DNA of 64,000 nt from Kaistella treverensis (GTDB lineage Bacteria > Bacteroidota > Bacteroidia > Flavobacteriales > Weeksellaceae): positions 930,001 through 994,000 of the forward strand of contig NZ_FORQ01000001.1 in assembly GCF_900114045.1 (NCBI RefSeq), in the 5' to 3' direction. Every line of letters begins with the position of its first letter. Positions within the stretch are counted from its first letter, which is position 1. The translations under genes and the position numbers were made by a program. Under the pieces are notes generated by a model. The model was given only the letters and a program-made list of their open reading frames with translations. It did no database searches and was not told the origin of the DNA. This document shows, in pieces, positions 44,192 through 52,642 of the stretch.

Positions 44192-44689
44192 ATGTGCACC
44201 TTTAAAAAAGCAACTGCTGAAGACATTCCGCTTATCCAGGAATTGGCGGAGAAATCCTGGAATTCTGCTTACAAAAATATCCTGTCCAAAGAACAAATTT
44301 TTTATATGTTGCGGGAAATGTATTCCGCAGAAGAAATTTCGCGACAGCTTCAAAATCCAAATTACGTTTATTACTTGATTTCAGTCGGAAACGAAAATGC
44401 GGGCTTCATCGGTTTTGAATATCAATATGAAGAAAAAACGACCAAACTGCACCGAATTTATTTGCTTGAGGAATTTAAAGGAAAAGGTTTGGGAAAAAAA
44501 ACACTTCAGTTTTTAAAATTGCAGGTTCAGCAAAATGGTGATACGCGCATCATTTTAAATGTAAACAAAAGCAATCCTGCTATAGAAATCTACGAATCAC
44601 AAGGATTTAAAATCTATGAGGAAGGCGTTTTCGATATTGGAAACGGTTTTGTGATGGACGATTACCTGATGGAATGCTTTATTAATTAA
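44192..44689 (+). CDS. GNAT family N-acetyltransferase
   Basis: Protein of 165 residues with the acetyl-CoA binding motif A in IYLLEEFKGKGLGKKTLQFL (the V/I-x-x-x-x-K/R-G-x-G-x-G/A type) and motif B near LNVNKSNPAIEIYESQGFKI. The N-terminal TAEDIPLIQELAEKSWNSAY is typical of the family. Acceptor unknown. It lies 12 nt downstream of the metallophosphoesterase gene and is probably cotranscribed. Confidence 0.87.
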   Translation: MCTFKKATAEDIPLIQELAEKSWNSAYKNILSKEQIFYMLREMYSAEEISRQLQNPNYVYYLISVGNENAGFIGFEYQYEEKTTKLHRIYLLEEFKGKGLGKKTLQFLKLQVQQNGDTRIILNVNKSNPAIEIYESQGFKIYEEGVFDIGNGFVMDDYLMECFIN

Positions 44690-44776
44690 GATCATTTTAA
44701 GAAAAAAATGTGTAACTGTTAATTTTGGTACGATTTTAGAATATGAGGTTGTAACAACATTAAAAACATAAAACAG

Positions 44777-45013
44777 ATGACACGTTCCAATTTATTCACC
44801 AAGATTCAGATGCTTGCATTAGCAATAATGGCAAACTTTGCTGTAATTTTAGTTAAAGCTCAGGAAACCGCACCTGACCTAAAGGTAGATGTGAATACCG
44901 ATGGTGGAATGGCTGGTGGGGACTGGATGAGCAATCCGTTAGTTTGGGTAATTGGTGCTCTTGTTTTAATCGTTATCATCGCGCTGGTTGCACGGGGAAA
45001 CAGCAATAAATAA
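44777..45013 (+). CDS. Small membrane protein with signal peptide and C-terminal TM
   Basis: Protein of 78 residues that I do not recognise. Signal peptide 1-29 (ending VKAQ), then a Gly/Asp-rich loop with DVNTDGGMAGGDWMSNP, and a TM helix at about 54-72, followed by a short basic tail (RGNSNK). The topology suggests a single-pass inner-membrane protein with the acidic loop outside. It could be a small envelope or stress protein. It is followed by a degenerate tandem repeat and a bidirectional terminator. Confidence 0.68.
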   Translation: MTRSNLFTKIQMLALAIMANFAVILVKAQETAPDLKVDVNTDGGMAGGDWMSNPLVWVIGALVLIVIIALVARGNSNK

Positions 45014-45026
45014 AAAAACACACGCT

Positions 45027-45115
45027 CTATAAAAGATGATTCAAAAACACAGATGATTCAAAAACACAGATGATCAAAGACGCAAATGATCGAAAAAAGA
45101 TGACTTAAAAAACAC
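45027..45115. repeat. Degenerate tandem repeat (about 16 nt unit)
   Basis: Five to six imperfect copies of AAAACACAGATGATTCA in tandem directly after the small membrane protein gene. Copies diverge progressively. No protein is encoded. See findings. Confidence 0.6.
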
Positions 45116-45126
45116 AGATGAAAAAA

Positions 45127-45156
45127 CAAAAAATCCCGATTATTCGGGATTTTTGT
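45127..45156. terminator. Bidirectional terminator
   Basis: AAAAAATCCCGA, TTA, TCGGGATTTTTG, between the small membrane protein gene and the alaS end at 45202. Confidence 0.85.
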
Positions 45157-45201
45157 TTTTTATAAATCAGAAAAATTTGCCGTTTAAAAGGCTAATTTTT
45201 T

Positions 45202-47859
45202 TTATAATTGCAGTGCTTTCTGGTAGGCGTTTTCAATGCCTTCAAGATTTTTTCCGCCGGCAGTTGCAAAGCCCGGATTTCCACCGCCGCCGCCTTGGAT
45301 TTCTTTCGCCAGATCCTTCACGACATTTCCCGCATTATACTTCGCTTCCAAATCCGCGGAAACACCAACGGTAATCAGCGGTTTTTGGTCTGCATCTGAA
45401 ATGATGACGATTACAGAATTTGGTGTATCTTTTTTAAGTTGGAAAACGATATTTTTTACGCTCGCCGCGTCTAAAGAAACTTTTTTCACCAACAGTTTTT
45501 TATCGCCTTTTTCTACAAAATCGTTTTTCCAGTTTGCGGTTTCGCCTTTGGCTCTTTCTTTTTTAAATGTTTCAAGCTCCGCTTTTAAAGCTGAATTTTC
45601 CTCAATAAGTTTCTGAACAGATTTTGCTAAATCTTTTGATTTCAATAAACCGGAAATTTCCTTGATTTCATTTTCTAAACCACTAAAATATTCTGCGGAT
45701 TTATCACCCGAAATCGCTTCAATTCTTCTGATTCCCGCGGCGGTAGAGCTTTCATTCTGAATTTTAAAATGACCGATTTCACCCGTAGATTTTACGTGTG
45801 TCCCACCACATAATTCTTTTGAAGAACCGAACTGAATCATACGCACTTTGTCGCCGTACTTTTCACCAAAAAGCGCCATTGCACCTTTGTCAATCGCTTC
45901 CGTCATCGGAATTTCACGAAATTCCTGCAAAGCTATATTTTGTTTAATTTTCTGGTTGACTTTATCTTCCACCAATTTCAAATCTTCTTCGGAAATTTTA
46001 GAAAAATGCGAGAAATCAAAACGCAGATATTCCGGGCTCACAAACGAACCTTTTTGCTCCACGTGTGTTCCGAGAACTTCGCGCAGCGCCTCGTGTAAAA
46101 GGTGTGTTACCGAGTGATTTGCCTGAGAATTTCGCCGTTCGGAATCATTTACTTTGGCGTAAAAAACCGCGCCCGCGTCTTTTGGTAAATTTTTAATTAA
46201 GGAAATAATAAGATTATTTTCTTTTTTTGTTTCTAAAACTTCGATGATTTCGCTACAATCCGTAATATTAAAAACGCTCGGATTCGCAATATCAAAACCT
46301 TCGGTATAGCTCGGAATCAGAATTCCTTTATCGCCGATCTGTCCGCCACCTTCCGGATAAAAAGGCGATTTTGACAGCACAATCTGGTAAAATTCGCCGT
46401 CCTTATTTTCAACTTTCCGGTAACGCGTAATGTATGTTTCAGTTTCTATTTGGTCGTAACCAACAAAAGTTTCAGCTTTTTCTTCAAGCACAACCCAGTC
46501 GTAAACTTTCTGCGCCGATGATTTTTTGGAACGTTGCTTTTGCTTTTCCATTTCCTCATCGAAACCTTTTTCATCCACGGTCAACTGCTTTTCTTCCGCA
46601 ATAATTCGGGATAAATCCGCCGGAAAACCATACGTATCGTACAGTTCGAAAACTGCTGCGCCGGGCAAGGTTTTTTCGTTTTTAGACAAGGTTTCGGTGA
46701 TGATTAAATCAATTCTTTTTAAACCATGTTCGATGGTTTTCAAAAATGAAGTTTCTTCTTCTTTAATAACTTCAGTTACCAACTTTTCCTGTTTCACCAA
46801 TTCCGGAAAAAAATCTCCCATTTCAGCGCGTAAAACCGAGACCAATTCAAATAAAAATGGCTCTTTAATGCCTAAAAAACGATAAGAATATGAAATCGCG
46901 CGACGCAAAATCCTGCGAATTACATAACCCGCACCACCATTTGAAGGTAGCTGACCGTCGGCAATCGCGAACGAAACCGCACGGATATGATCAACCAAAA
47001 CGCGGATGGCTATATCTTTTTCGTCGTCTAAAATTCCGGTGTATTTTTTACCGGATATTTCCTCCACTTTTTTAATTAATGGTGTGAAAACATCGGTGTC
47101 ATAGTTCGAAGTTTTTCCCTGCAAAGCCATACACAATCTTTCGAAACCCATTCCGGTGTCTACGTGGCGCGCCGGTAATTTTTCCAGACTGCCATCGGCT
47201 TTTCGGTTATATTCCATGAAAACCAGATTCCAGACTTCCACCACTTGCGGATGGTCATTATTTACGAGCTCCAAACCGGAAATTTTTGCTTTTTCCTCTT
47301 CAGATCTAATATCAACATGAATTTCGGAACACGGCCCACACGGTCCGCTCTCGCCCATTTCCCAGAAATTATCTTTTTTATTACCGTTAATAATTCGATC
47401 TTCAGAAATGTGCGCTTTCCAGAAATTGTAAGCATCATTATCACGATCTAAATTTTCTGAAGTGTCGCCTTCAAAAATCGTTACATATAAATTTTCCTTC
47501 GGAATCTTATAAACCTGTGTCAATAATTCCCACGCAAAATCAATGGCTTCTTTTTTAAAATAATCACCAAAAGACCAGTTGCCCAACATTTCAAACATGG
47601 TGTGGTGATAAGTGTCGCGGCCAACATCATCGAGATCGTTGTGTTTACCGGAAACGCGTAAGCATTTTTGCGTATCTGCAATTCTCGGGGCTTTCGGCGT
47701 TTTGTATCCTAAAAAATAGTCCTTAAATTGCGTCATTCCGGAGTTTGAAAACATCAAAGTCGGGTCGTCTTTCAGGACGATCGGCGCGGAAGGAACAATT
47801 AAATGGCCTTTTTCGTTAAAAAATTCTAAAAATTTGTGTCTTATTTCTTGTGAAGTCAT
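45202..47859 (-). CDS. alaS: Alanyl-tRNA synthetase
   Basis: Charges tRNA-Ala. The 885 residues have the aminoacylation domain at the N-terminus (MTSQEIRHKFLEFFNEKGH, FKDYFLGYKTPKAPR), the editing domain with the metal-binding NHSVTHLLHEAL and KELCGGTHVKSTGEIG motifs, and the C-terminal oligomerisation/DHHA1 domain. A -7 element lies 26 nt before the start. It is the last gene on the minus strand before the bidirectional terminator at 45127. Confidence 0.98.
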   Translation of the reverse strand: MTSQEIRHKFLEFFNEKGHLIVPSAPIVLKDDPTLMFSNSGMTQFKDYFLGYKTPKAPRIADTQKCLRVSGKHNDLDDVGRDTYHHTMFEMLGNWSFGDYFKKEAIDFAWELLTQVYKIPKENLYVTIFEGDTSENLDRDNDAYNFWKAHISEDRIINGNKKDNFWEMGESGPCGPCSEIHVDIRSEEEKAKISGLELVNNDHPQVVEVWNLVFMEYNRKADGSLEKLPARHVDTGMGFERLCMALQGKTSNYDTDVFTPLIKKVEEISGKKYTGILDDEKDIAIRVLVDHIRAVSFAIADGQLPSNGGAGYVIRRILRRAISYSYRFLGIKEPFLFELVSVLRAEMGDFFPELVKQEKLVTEVIKEEETSFLKTIEHGLKRIDLIITETLSKNEKTLPGAAVFELYDTYGFPADLSRIIAEEKQLTVDEKGFDEEMEKQKQRSKKSSAQKVYDWVVLEEKAETFVGYDQIETETYITRYRKVENKDGEFYQIVLSKSPFYPEGGGQIGDKGILIPSYTEGFDIANPSVFNITDCSEIIEVLETKKENNLIISLIKNLPKDAGAVFYAKVNDSERRNSQANHSVTHLLHEALREVLGTHVEQKGSFVSPEYLRFDFSHFSKISEEDLKLVEDKVNQKIKQNIALQEFREIPMTEAIDKGAMALFGEKYGDKVRMIQFGSSKELCGGTHVKSTGEIGHFKIQNESSTAAGIRRIEAISGDKSAEYFSGLENEIKEISGLLKSKDLAKSVQKLIEENSALKAELETFKKERAKGETANWKNDFVEKGDKKLLVKKVSLDAASVKNIVFQLKKDTPNSVIVIISDADQKPLITVGVSADLEAKYNAGNVVKDLAKEIQGGGGGNPGFATAGGKNLEGIENAYQKALQL

Positions 47860-47884
47860 GAGGTTTGGCTTAATGATAAGTTCG

Positions 47885-47892
47885 CAAATTTA
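47885..47892 (-). promoter_or_regulatory. -7 element of alaS
   Basis: CAAATTTA on the plus strand reads TAAATTTG on the minus strand, 26 nt upstream of the alaS ATG. The rest of the gap to msrA (47893-48131) holds nothing I can name. Confidence 0.5.
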
Positions 47893-48131
47893 CGGATTTT
47901 TGAAGTGATTCGGGAATATTGTTTTTTGAAAATTACCGCAGCTTTTAAATGCTTCAGCTTTTAGAAAAACCTAAAAAAAGTAATCTTTAGCACGGAATTT
48001 TTCGTAGATGACAATGAAGTAAATTTTATTTAATGAAATGACGGTCATAGAAAATTCCGTTTTAATAATTAAGAATTCTGCCTCATATTTGCACAAAGGA
48101 AACAAACGAAGGAAAAAACACAAACAAAACA

Positions 48132-48794
48132 ATGAAAAATATTACAACACTTCTGGCTTTTATTTTTGGTGTCGGCATTTTTGCGGCGACCAATTTTTCT
48201 TGCTCTAAAGCCAAAGTTCAGACAGCAGAAAATAACAACAAAAAAAATGAGATAAATATGGAAGGGAAAAACATTAAAGAGATTTACTTTGCAGGCGGAT
48301 GTTTCTGGGGAACCGAACATCTTTTTCAGCTCATAAGAGGCGTTGTAGCAACAGAAGTTGGTTACGCGAACGGAAAAATTGATAATCCAACCTATGAGCA
48401 GGTGGTAAGTCATACCACCGGTTTTGCTGAAGCTGTTAAAGTAAAATACGATGCTGATGAAGTAAATTTGCCGCTTTTAATCAATATTTTCTTTAAATCT
48501 ATTGATCCAACAACGATTGACAGACAAGGAAATGATATCGGCGATAACTATAGAACCGGAATTTATACCACCGATGAAGAAGCTGCAGAAATTGTAAAAA
48601 CAGAAGTTGCTAAACTGGCGAAAAACTACGATAAACCTGTGGTTGTGGAAACTATTCCGCTACAAAACTTCTATAAAGCTGAAGATTATCACCAGGATTA
48701 TTTGGTGAAAAATCCAAGTGGATATTGCCACATTCCGCTTTCGGTTTTTGAGGAAGCGAAAAAGGCAAACCCGCTGCCAGCTACGAAATCGTAA
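48132..48794 (+). CDS. msrA: Peptide methionine-S-sulfoxide reductase MsrA, probably exported
   Basis: Protein of 220 residues that reduces S-methionine sulfoxide in damaged proteins. The catalytic Cys is C57 in FAGGCFWGTEHLF. DRQGNDIGDNYRTGIY, then NFYKAEDYHQDYL, complete the family motifs. An N-terminal hydrophobic segment ends FSC (C24), so the protein is probably a lipoprotein or anchored in the periplasm, unlike the common cytosolic form. An internal Met at residue 43 could give a cytosolic version, but the upstream ATG at 48132 is favoured by the signal sequence. Confidence 0.92.
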   Translation: MKNITTLLAFIFGVGIFAATNFSCSKAKVQTAENNNKKNEINMEGKNIKEIYFAGGCFWGTEHLFQLIRGVVATEVGYANGKIDNPTYEQVVSHTTGFAEAVKVKYDADEVNLPLLINIFFKSIDPTTIDRQGNDIGDNYRTGIYTTDEEAAEIVKTEVAKLAKNYDKPVVVETIPLQNFYKAEDYHQDYLVKNPSGYCHIPLSVFEEAKKANPLPATKS

Positions 48795-48828
48795 ACGGTA
48801 AATTATAAAAATCTGTGCTTTTAGTCCA

Positions 48829-48868
48829 GAAAAAATCCGCTCCAAAAAATTTTTGGCGCGGATTTTAT
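48829..48868. terminator. Bidirectional terminator
   Basis: AAAAAATCCGC, a 17-nt loop containing CCAAAAAATTTTTGG (itself a small stem), GCGGATTTTATTTT, between convergent msrA and the YceI gene. Confidence 0.75.
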
Positions 48869-48884
48869 TTTAAGGTAAAACGAA

Positions 48885-49541
48885 CTATTTTTTCTCGTTG
48901 GCTTTAATTAAAATCTGAAGATTTACCTCATCTTTAATTAAACCATTGGCAACCGGCAGTTGAAACTTCACGCCGAAATCTTCTCTTTTAATATCTTTCG
49001 GCTCTGTCGCAATCGTTACGACGCCTTCTTTCACTGAAACATTTGCCTGAAATGCAACAGGTTTGGTAATGCCTTTGAGGGTTAAATTTCCGTCCAGCAA
49101 AGTATTATAATCGCCCTGGTCCTGCGCAGTAACTTTGGTAATTTCATAAGACGAGGTTGGAAATTTTTCAGTTTCGAAAAAGTCGCCGCTTTTAAGATGA
49201 CCGTTAAGTTTGTTCAGATTTTCAACGTCATCTTTTAGATCAACCGACGTTAAAGAATTCATATCAGCTACAAAACTTCCGCTTTCCAGTTTGCCGTCGT
49301 GTACGGTGAGCTGTCCGCTTTCAAATTTTATGGTTCCGAAATGGCTGGTCTGGTCAGATTTCAAAACTTTGTAACCTTTCCACTCCACGCGGCTGTTTAA
49401 GGTGTCGATGGTGTACGCAACGCCGTCGGTTTTTGTGCTGACTTCGGTAGTTTCGCTGGTAACTGGTTTGTCCTTTGCACAGGCGGTTAAAAGAAAAGCG
49501 CCGAAAAATGCTGAAAGTGCGGCTAATTTTAATGTCTTCAT
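48885..49541 (-). CDS. YceI family lipoprotein
   Basis: Protein of 218 residues with lipobox LTAC (C21). The mature part is the YceI/lipocalin-like beta barrel (SRVEWKGYKVLKSDQTSHFG, LNGHLKSGDFFETEKFPTSS, LTLKGITKPVAFQANVSV), a fold that binds polyprenyl or other hydrophobic ligands. It acts at the outer or inner face of the envelope. The start at the ATG at 49541 follows the signal peptide; the frame extends upstream to 49574 into the divergent promoter. Confidence 0.9.
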   Translation of the reverse strand: MKTLKLAALSAFFGAFLLTACAKDKPVTSETTEVSTKTDGVAYTIDTLNSRVEWKGYKVLKSDQTSHFGTIKFESGQLTVHDGKLESGSFVADMNSLTSVDLKDDVENLNKLNGHLKSGDFFETEKFPTSSYEITKVTAQDQGDYNTLLDGNLTLKGITKPVAFQANVSVKEGVVTIATEPKDIKREDFGVKFQLPVANGLIKDEVNLQILIKANEKK

Positions 49542-49610
49542 CGTAAAGTTTGTGTTTTTAAATTGTTGACGCAAAATTATGAAATTTTAACGTATTTTGC
49601 TCAAATATGC

Positions 49611-49618
49611 TATTTTTG
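49611..49618 (+). promoter_or_regulatory. -7 element of the ABC ATPase gene, adjoining the start codon
   Basis: TATTTTTG ends 4 nt before the ATG at 49623, so transcription would start at or next to the start codon. Confidence 0.55.
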
Positions 49619-49622
49619 CAAT

Positions 49623-50570
49623 ATGCTATTAGAAATTAGGCGATTATTTTTCTCTCACCACGCGGATCAGAAATTATTCCAAAATTTCAACTTACGGGTT
49701 GAAGAAGGAAAAATTATTGCGCTCGCGGGTGAAAGCGGCTGCGGAAAATCTACTTTGCTGAATTTGATCTACGGCCTGCTCGATTGGGAGGAAGGTGAAA
49801 TTATTTTCGATGGAAAACCCATTGCGGGACCGAAAAAAAATCTGGTGCCCGGCGAGCAGGATATGAAACTCGTGGCGCAAAATTATGATTTGATGCCCTA
49901 TTCCACCGTTTCGGAAAATGTGGGAAAATTTATTTCAAACATAAATCTCGACGAAAAAAAGCAGCGCGTCGAGGAACTTCTGGATGTTGTAGGTCTGCTG
50001 GAATACCGCGATGTTTTACCGAAATATCTGAGCGGCGGCCAGCAGCAACGCGTGGCAATTGCGCGCGCCCTATCAGTGATGCCGAAACTTCTTTTACTGG
50101 ATGAACCTTTCAGCAACCTGGATTTTTCACGGAAAATTCAGCTGCGGGAAAAACTCTTCAATTATGTGAAAGACAAAAAAATTTCGCTGATTATTTCCAC
50201 GCACGAAATTCAGGAAGTTATTCCGTGGTTGGACCAGATCATTGTTTTAAAAGAAGGACGACTCATTCAAAATGATGACGCGAAGGAAACTTACATGCGT
50301 CCGTACAACCAATATGTGGCGGAACTTTTCGGTGAAGTGAATGTTTTTTCAAATGAAGAAAAAACAGCCTTTAAGCTCGGAAAAAATTTCTGGTATCCGC
50401 AGGAAATTCTCATTTCGGAAAACGGTGCGGAAGCGGAAGTTTTAGAAAGCCGTTTCGCCGGCAGCCATTACTGGAATAAAGTAATTTTAAAAGATAAAAA
50501 ACTGACGGTTTACTCGCGGGAGAAACTCAATGGTTTAGTGAAAATAGCCTTCGAAAAACCAAACCGGTAA
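49623..50570 (+). CDS. Orphan ABC transporter ATP-binding protein with a TOBE-like tail
   Basis: Protein of 315 residues. Walker A is GESGCGKST (36-44), the signature is YLSGGQQQRVAIARAL and Walker B is LLLLDEPFSNLD. A C-terminal extension (about 225-315) with EVLESRFAGSHYWNKVILK resembles the OB/TOBE regulatory domain of importer ATPases such as FbpC, PotA and CysA, suggesting an anion, polyamine or iron uptake role. No permease or binding protein is near, so the partner is elsewhere. The start at 49623 fits the domain; the longer frame to 49563 overlaps the promoter. Confidence 0.88.
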   Translation: MLLEIRRLFFSHHADQKLFQNFNLRVEEGKIIALAGESGCGKSTLLNLIYGLLDWEEGEIIFDGKPIAGPKKNLVPGEQDMKLVAQNYDLMPYSTVSENVGKFISNINLDEKKQRVEELLDVVGLLEYRDVLPKYLSGGQQQRVAIARALSVMPKLLLLDEPFSNLDFSRKIQLREKLFNYVKDKKISLIISTHEIQEVIPWLDQIIVLKEGRLIQNDDAKETYMRPYNQYVAELFGEVNVFSNEEKTAFKLGKNFWYPQEILISENGAEAEVLESRFAGSHYWNKVILKDKKLTVYSREKLNGLVKIAFEKPNR

Positions 50571-50573
50571 AAA

Positions 50574-50608
50574 CAAAAAAAAGGTGCAATAAGCGCCTTT
50601 TTTTTTCG
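50574..50608 (+). terminator. Terminator of the ABC ATPase gene
   Basis: AAAAAAAAGGTGC, AATAA, GCGCCTTTTTTTTT, a stem with one G-U pair. Confidence 0.78.
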
Positions 50609-50752
50609 TTATTATTTAAATTCTTCTTAGCTTTGTTATTCGAAAACGTAAGGAAATTTTTGGTTAATTCTCTTTCTGCCCTGGGACGAAATTAGTGCAT
50701 TTCTGTACAACTAAGTCTTTGAAACGGAACCCTGTCCAAATTTTTCCTTTTT

Positions 50753-51085
50753 TTATGCCTTTCTCACAAATTCTGATTTCAGCGCCATTGAGCCAAAACC
50801 ATCAATTTTACAGTCGATATTATGATCGGAATCTGGTCGCAATCTGATATTCTTCACTTTCGTACCGGATTTTACCGGCTTTGGAGCGCCTTTTACGGGA
50901 AGATCTTTGATTACCACTACGCTATCGCCATTTTGTAGTTCGTTGCCGTTGGCATCTAAAATTTTGTCTTCATCTGCTGTTTCTCCGGGCGTCCATTCAT
51001 GGAAACACTGGGAACACACTATTTTTCCGGAATCTTCGTAGGTAAATTCTGATTGGCATTTCGGGCAAATAACGGGCTCGCTCAT
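50753..51085 (-). CDS. yjdM: PhnA/YjdM-like zinc-ribbon protein
   Basis: Protein of 110 residues. The N-terminal zinc ribbon has two CxxC pairs, CPKC and CSQC, separated by about 14 residues. A C-terminal SH3-like domain with [14 protein letters not shown] and [20 protein letters not shown] follows. The family is named after phosphonate genes in E. coli but its biochemical role is unclear. It has an excellent promoter at 51101-51131 and converges on nothing; a 140-nt gap separates it from the ABC ATPase terminator. Confidence 0.9.
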   Translation of the reverse strand: MSEPVICPKCQSEFTYEDSGKIVCSQCFHEWTPGETADEDKILDANGNELQNGDSVVVIKDLPVKGAPKPVKSGTKVKNIRLRPDSDHNIDCKIDGFGSMALKSEFVRKA

Positions 51086-51100
51086 GGTAATAATTTTTTA

Positions 51101-51131
51101 CAAATATATCACTATTCTGAAAAGGTTACAA
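51101..51131 (-). promoter_or_regulatory. yjdM promoter
   Basis: Minus strand TTG (51129-51131), 20 nt, TATATTTG (51101-51108), both consensus, 15 nt before the start. Confidence 0.78.
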
Positions 51132-51163
51132 GAAGCGGAAAACTGCAAGTGGTGCGAAATCTC

Positions 51164-51242
51164 GCGCCCCGGCTTGAGTGGAGCTCTTTTTGCGGAACGC
51201 AGTGGAGCAAAAAAGCGGGAACGGAAGACGGAAATAGGCGCC
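51164..51242 (+). repeat. GC-rich hairpin element, copy C
   Basis: GCGCCCCGGCTTGAGTGGAG, CTCTTTTTGCG, GCAAAAAAGCGGGAACGG and a closing GGCGCC. The block order matches copies A and B with changes in the arms. A second GCGCC lies 48 nt further (51285). It lies between the divergent yjdM and RsmB-like genes. The gap 51243-51384 contains only that tail. Confidence 0.6.
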
Positions 51243-51384
51243 CAAAAAAAATTTTAAATTAATGCCATTCGATGGAGCCAAAAATGCGCCCAAACATCTG
51301 CAAAAATTATCGGCTAAAATACCGTATTTTTGCAAAAAATTTTTCCCGAAGGTTCGAGGTTAAATTAAACTTAAAAAATCCTAT

Positions 51385-52590
51385 ATGGAACTCATACACA
51401 GAAACTTATTGATCGGAATTCATGACGCGCTGCAGGAAACTTTTTTCGAAGACCGCAAATATGCCGATAAAGTCATCGAAAGATTGCTGAAAGGTCACAA
51501 ACAATGGGGCAGCGAAGACCGAAAAGTGGTCGCCCAAATTTTCTACGACATCATCCGCTGGAAAAAACGCCTGGAATATTACATGGGCGAAGGCGTGAAA
51601 CCTAACAATATTTATAAAATGATCCTGGCATATTGCCTTTGGACGAAAACGCATTACAAAAAATTTGAGGAATTCGACGGTATCAAAACCGCCGACATCA
51701 TCAATAAACTGAAGAAAAATACGGTTCCGACTAAAGCCATCCAATATTCCATTCCGGAATGGCTGGCGGAAACACTGGAAAAAGAACTCGGCAAAAACTG
51801 GGAACGCGAAATGGAAGCGCTGAACGAACAGGCGCCGACGATTCTTCGTGTAAATACGCTGAAAACTACTGCTCGCGAGCTGGTTTCTGACCTTCGCGAC
51901 GAAAACGTAGAAAGTTTCCAGATTGCTAATTATCCGGACGCTATTCAGCTGGAGCAAAAGAAAAACGTCTTTTTGACCTCAGCTTTTAAAGACGGTCTGT
52001 TTGAAGTTCAGGATGCTTCGTCCCAAAAAATCGGTGAATTGCTGGACGTAAAAGAAGGCATGCGTGTGGTGGATATTTGCGCCGGCGCGGGCGGGAAAAC
52101 GCTGCATCTCGCGGCTTTGATGAAAAATAAAGGGCAGATTATCGCCCTCGATATTTACGAATGGAAACTTGCGGAGCTGAAACGCCGAGCGAAACGTGCC
52201 GGTGCGCACAATATTGAAACGCGTTTCATCGACGATAATAAAGTCATTAAAAGACTGCATGAAAAAGCCGACCGTTTGCTGATTGACGCGCCGTGTTCCG
52301 GCCTCGGAGTGCTGAAAAGAAACCCAGATTCCAAGTGGAAAATCGATCAGGAATTCATCGACCGCATTAGAAAGGAACAGGAAAAAATACTGCAGGATTA
52401 TGCCAAAATTTTGAAAAAAGGCGGCAAAATGATCTACGCTACCTGCTCTATCTTACCGAGTGAAAACAACGAACAGGTTGAAAATTTCCTGAAAAACAAC
52501 CCAGGTTACAAACTATTAAAAGAAGAAAAAGTAATGCCGAGCGAAGGTTTCGACGGTTTTTACATGGCGCTCATCGAAAGGACAGCGTAA
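51385..52590 (+). CDS. RsmB/NOP-family RNA m5C methyltransferase
   Basis: Protein of 401 residues that methylates cytosine-5 in RNA. An N-terminal NusB-like helical domain is at about 1-130, then the class I SAM domain with VVDICAGAGGKTLHLAAL (motif I), LLIDAPCSGLGVLKRNPDSK (motif IV with catalytic Cys) and IYATCSILPSENNEQVENF (motif VI with the second Cys). The target is probably rRNA, as for RsmB or RsmF, but could be tRNA. It stands alone with a terminator and lies downstream of repeat copy C. Confidence 0.9.
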   Translation: MELIHRNLLIGIHDALQETFFEDRKYADKVIERLLKGHKQWGSEDRKVVAQIFYDIIRWKKRLEYYMGEGVKPNNIYKMILAYCLWTKTHYKKFEEFDGIKTADIINKLKKNTVPTKAIQYSIPEWLAETLEKELGKNWEREMEALNEQAPTILRVNTLKTTARELVSDLRDENVESFQIANYPDAIQLEQKKNVFLTSAFKDGLFEVQDASSQKIGELLDVKEGMRVVDICAGAGGKTLHLAALMKNKGQIIALDIYEWKLAELKRRAKRAGAHNIETRFIDDNKVIKRLHEKADRLLIDAPCSGLGVLKRNPDSKWKIDQEFIDRIRKEQEKILQDYAKILKKGGKMIYATCSILPSENNEQVENFLKNNPGYKLLKEEKVMPSEGFDGFYMALIERTA

Positions 52591-52608
52591 AACTTTTTCA
52601 ACCTAACA

Positions 52609-52642
52609 GAAGCCATTTCATTTTGAGATGGCTTTTTTTTTG
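52609..52642 (+). terminator. Terminator of the RsmB-like gene
   Basis: AGAAGCCATTTC, ATTTT, GAGATGGCTTTTTTTTT, a stem with one G-U pair. Confidence 0.82.

Noticed and set aside
45027-45115. CRISPR array
   Set aside because: Units are about 16 nt, contiguous and degenerate with no spacers, and there are no cas genes.
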